Source: an uncultured Alphaproteobacteria bacterium
GTDB lineage: Bacteria; Pseudomonadota; Alphaproteobacteria; Caulobacterales; Caulobacteraceae
Assembly (NCBI GenBank): GCA_903928755.1
Contig: CAIYSH010000489.1
Span: 1-5,342, forward strand
Length of the DNA: 5,342 nt
Reading direction: 5' to 3'
Part shown: piece by piece, positions 4,901-5,342 of the stretch
How the letters are laid out: each line of letters starts with the position of its first letter
Position numbering within the stretch: position 1 is the first letter of the stretch
The notes under the pieces: generated by a model
Database searches by the model: none
What the model was told of the DNA's origin: nothing
What the model saw: only the letters and a program-made list of their open reading frames with translations
Position numbers and translations under genes: made by a program

Positions 4901-4908
4901 AGGGTTCG
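4887..4908. promoter_or_regulatory. Palindrome, candidate operator between divergent genes
   Basis: CGAACCC (4887-4893) and GGGTTCG (4902-4908) are perfect inverted arms of 7 bp separated by 8 bases, the geometry of a dimeric regulator site. A further CAGGGTTC copy at 4924-4931 repeats 4900-4907 exactly, 24 bases downstream. The element lies in the 79-base gap between the divergent Nudix and nitroreductase genes and could control both. The regulator is not in this window. Confidence 0.45.
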
Positions 4909-4936
4909 CCTTCCCGGCCAGTTCAGGGTTCAAGAC

Positions 4937-5342
4937 ATGTCTCCGCCTGCCCGCCCAACCCTTCCGGTATTTGGTGAAGAACTGTCTCTGGTGCCCGCGC
5001 CTCATGTGCTGGAATTCCTCGCCCGTCGACGATCCAGCTCCGCCCTGACCCTGGCAGGGCCGCCGCCTTCCGATGCCCAGGTCCAGACCCTGCTGCAACT
5101 GGCAATAAGGGTGCCCGACCATGGCAAGCTGGCGCCCTGGCGATTCATTGTCCTGAATGCCGGGAACAAAGCCGCGTTCGCCAGGGAACTGGAAGGTCTG
5201 GCCCTGCAAAGGGAGGATGTGCGTCTGGCCGCGAAGCTGGGCAAGCTGAAGGCCCCTCCCCTGGCCATAGCGATCATTTCCAGCCCGAAGCCCTCAGATA
5301 TTCCGGAATGGGAACAACACCTGTCAGCCGGTGCGGTCTGCA
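4937..5342 (+). CDS. Nitroreductase family protein (partial, 3' end outside window)
   Basis: The first 135 codons of an FMN-dependent nitroreductase family enzyme are open to the window end with no stop. Recognisable segments are EFLARRRSS (26-34, the FMN-phosphate-binding Arg/Ser stretch at the start of the fold), RVPDHGKLAPWRF (58-70, the most conserved part of the YdjA-like branch) and IPEWEQHLSAGA (122-133). These match the small YdjA-type proteins of about 185-200 residues, so roughly 60-70 residues are missing. The N-terminus is some 20 residues longer than the E. coli protein; GTG at 5006 is an alternative start closer to the family start. ATG at 4937 has AGGG at 4925-4928, 8 bases upstream. 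The family reduces nitro compounds or quinones with NAD(P)H; the true substrate is unknown. It is divergent from the Nudix gene. Confidence 0.88.
   Translation, partial: MSPPARPTLPVFGEELSLVPAPHVLEFLARRRSSSALTLAGPPPSDAQVQTLLQLAIRVPDHGKLAPWRFIVLNAGNKAAFARELEGLALQREDVRLAAKLGKLKAPPLAIAIISSPKPSDIPEWEQHLSAGAVC

Noticed and set aside
4924..4945. tRNA-like T-loop (AGGGTTCAAGA)
   Set aside because: The flanking bases do not form the T-arm stem and no acceptor or anticodon arm surrounds it.
4895..5277. Minus-strand open frames opposite the nitroreductase gene
   Set aside because: The plus-strand frame through the same DNA encodes clear nitroreductase motifs; these are its shadows.

Overview
The window looks like a chromosomal segment of an alphaproteobacterium. 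The main support is the serine acetyltransferase gene followed by a DUF3126 gene, a small family found mostly in Alphaproteobacteria. Flp-type pilins and a distribution of GANTC (CcrM) sites biased to non-coding DNA fit the same group. Something near the Caulobacterales/Hyphomonadales is possible, but this is inferred from gene content only. I see no insertion sequence, tRNA, rRNA or CRISPR.

Left part (1-1326) is gene-poor. It carries two small minus-strand genes for Flp/type IVb prepilins (361-588 and 969-1193). Both have a G^xxxxEY processing site and align without gaps across the mature region, so they are probably paralogues. They are separated and flanked by about 360-380 bases with no convincing gene. 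No tad secretion or assembly genes are visible here.

Middle part (1327-3211). A gamma-class carbonic anhydrase gene (minus) is divergent from a short phoH (plus), across 315 bases of non-coding DNA. Directly in front of the phoH ribosome binding site lies a textbook plus-strand Rho-independent terminator (stem 2119-2142, T6 at 2143-2148). No plus-strand gene lies upstream for it to end. It is therefore either a phoH leader attenuator or the end of an unannotated small RNA, and I think it is the most interesting signal here. phoH converges on the DUF3126 gene across a perfect 10-bp hairpin.

Right part (3005-5342). A minus-strand run of Nudix hydrolase, cysE (29-base gap) and DUF3126 (171-base gap) makes a likely Nudix-cysE unit, with DUF3126 behind its own structured leader. 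A nitroreductase gene, cut by the window end, is divergent from the Nudix gene across 79 bases that hold a 7-bp-arm palindrome, a candidate shared operator.

The genes are mostly housekeeping: cysteine synthesis (CysE), CO2/bicarbonate chemistry or a relative of it, nucleotide-sugar clean-up (Nudix), a PhoH ATPase, an FMN redox enzyme and surface pili. The unusual content is in the non-coding DNA: the phoH leader, the DUF3126 leader and the Nudix/nitroreductase intergenic palindrome.
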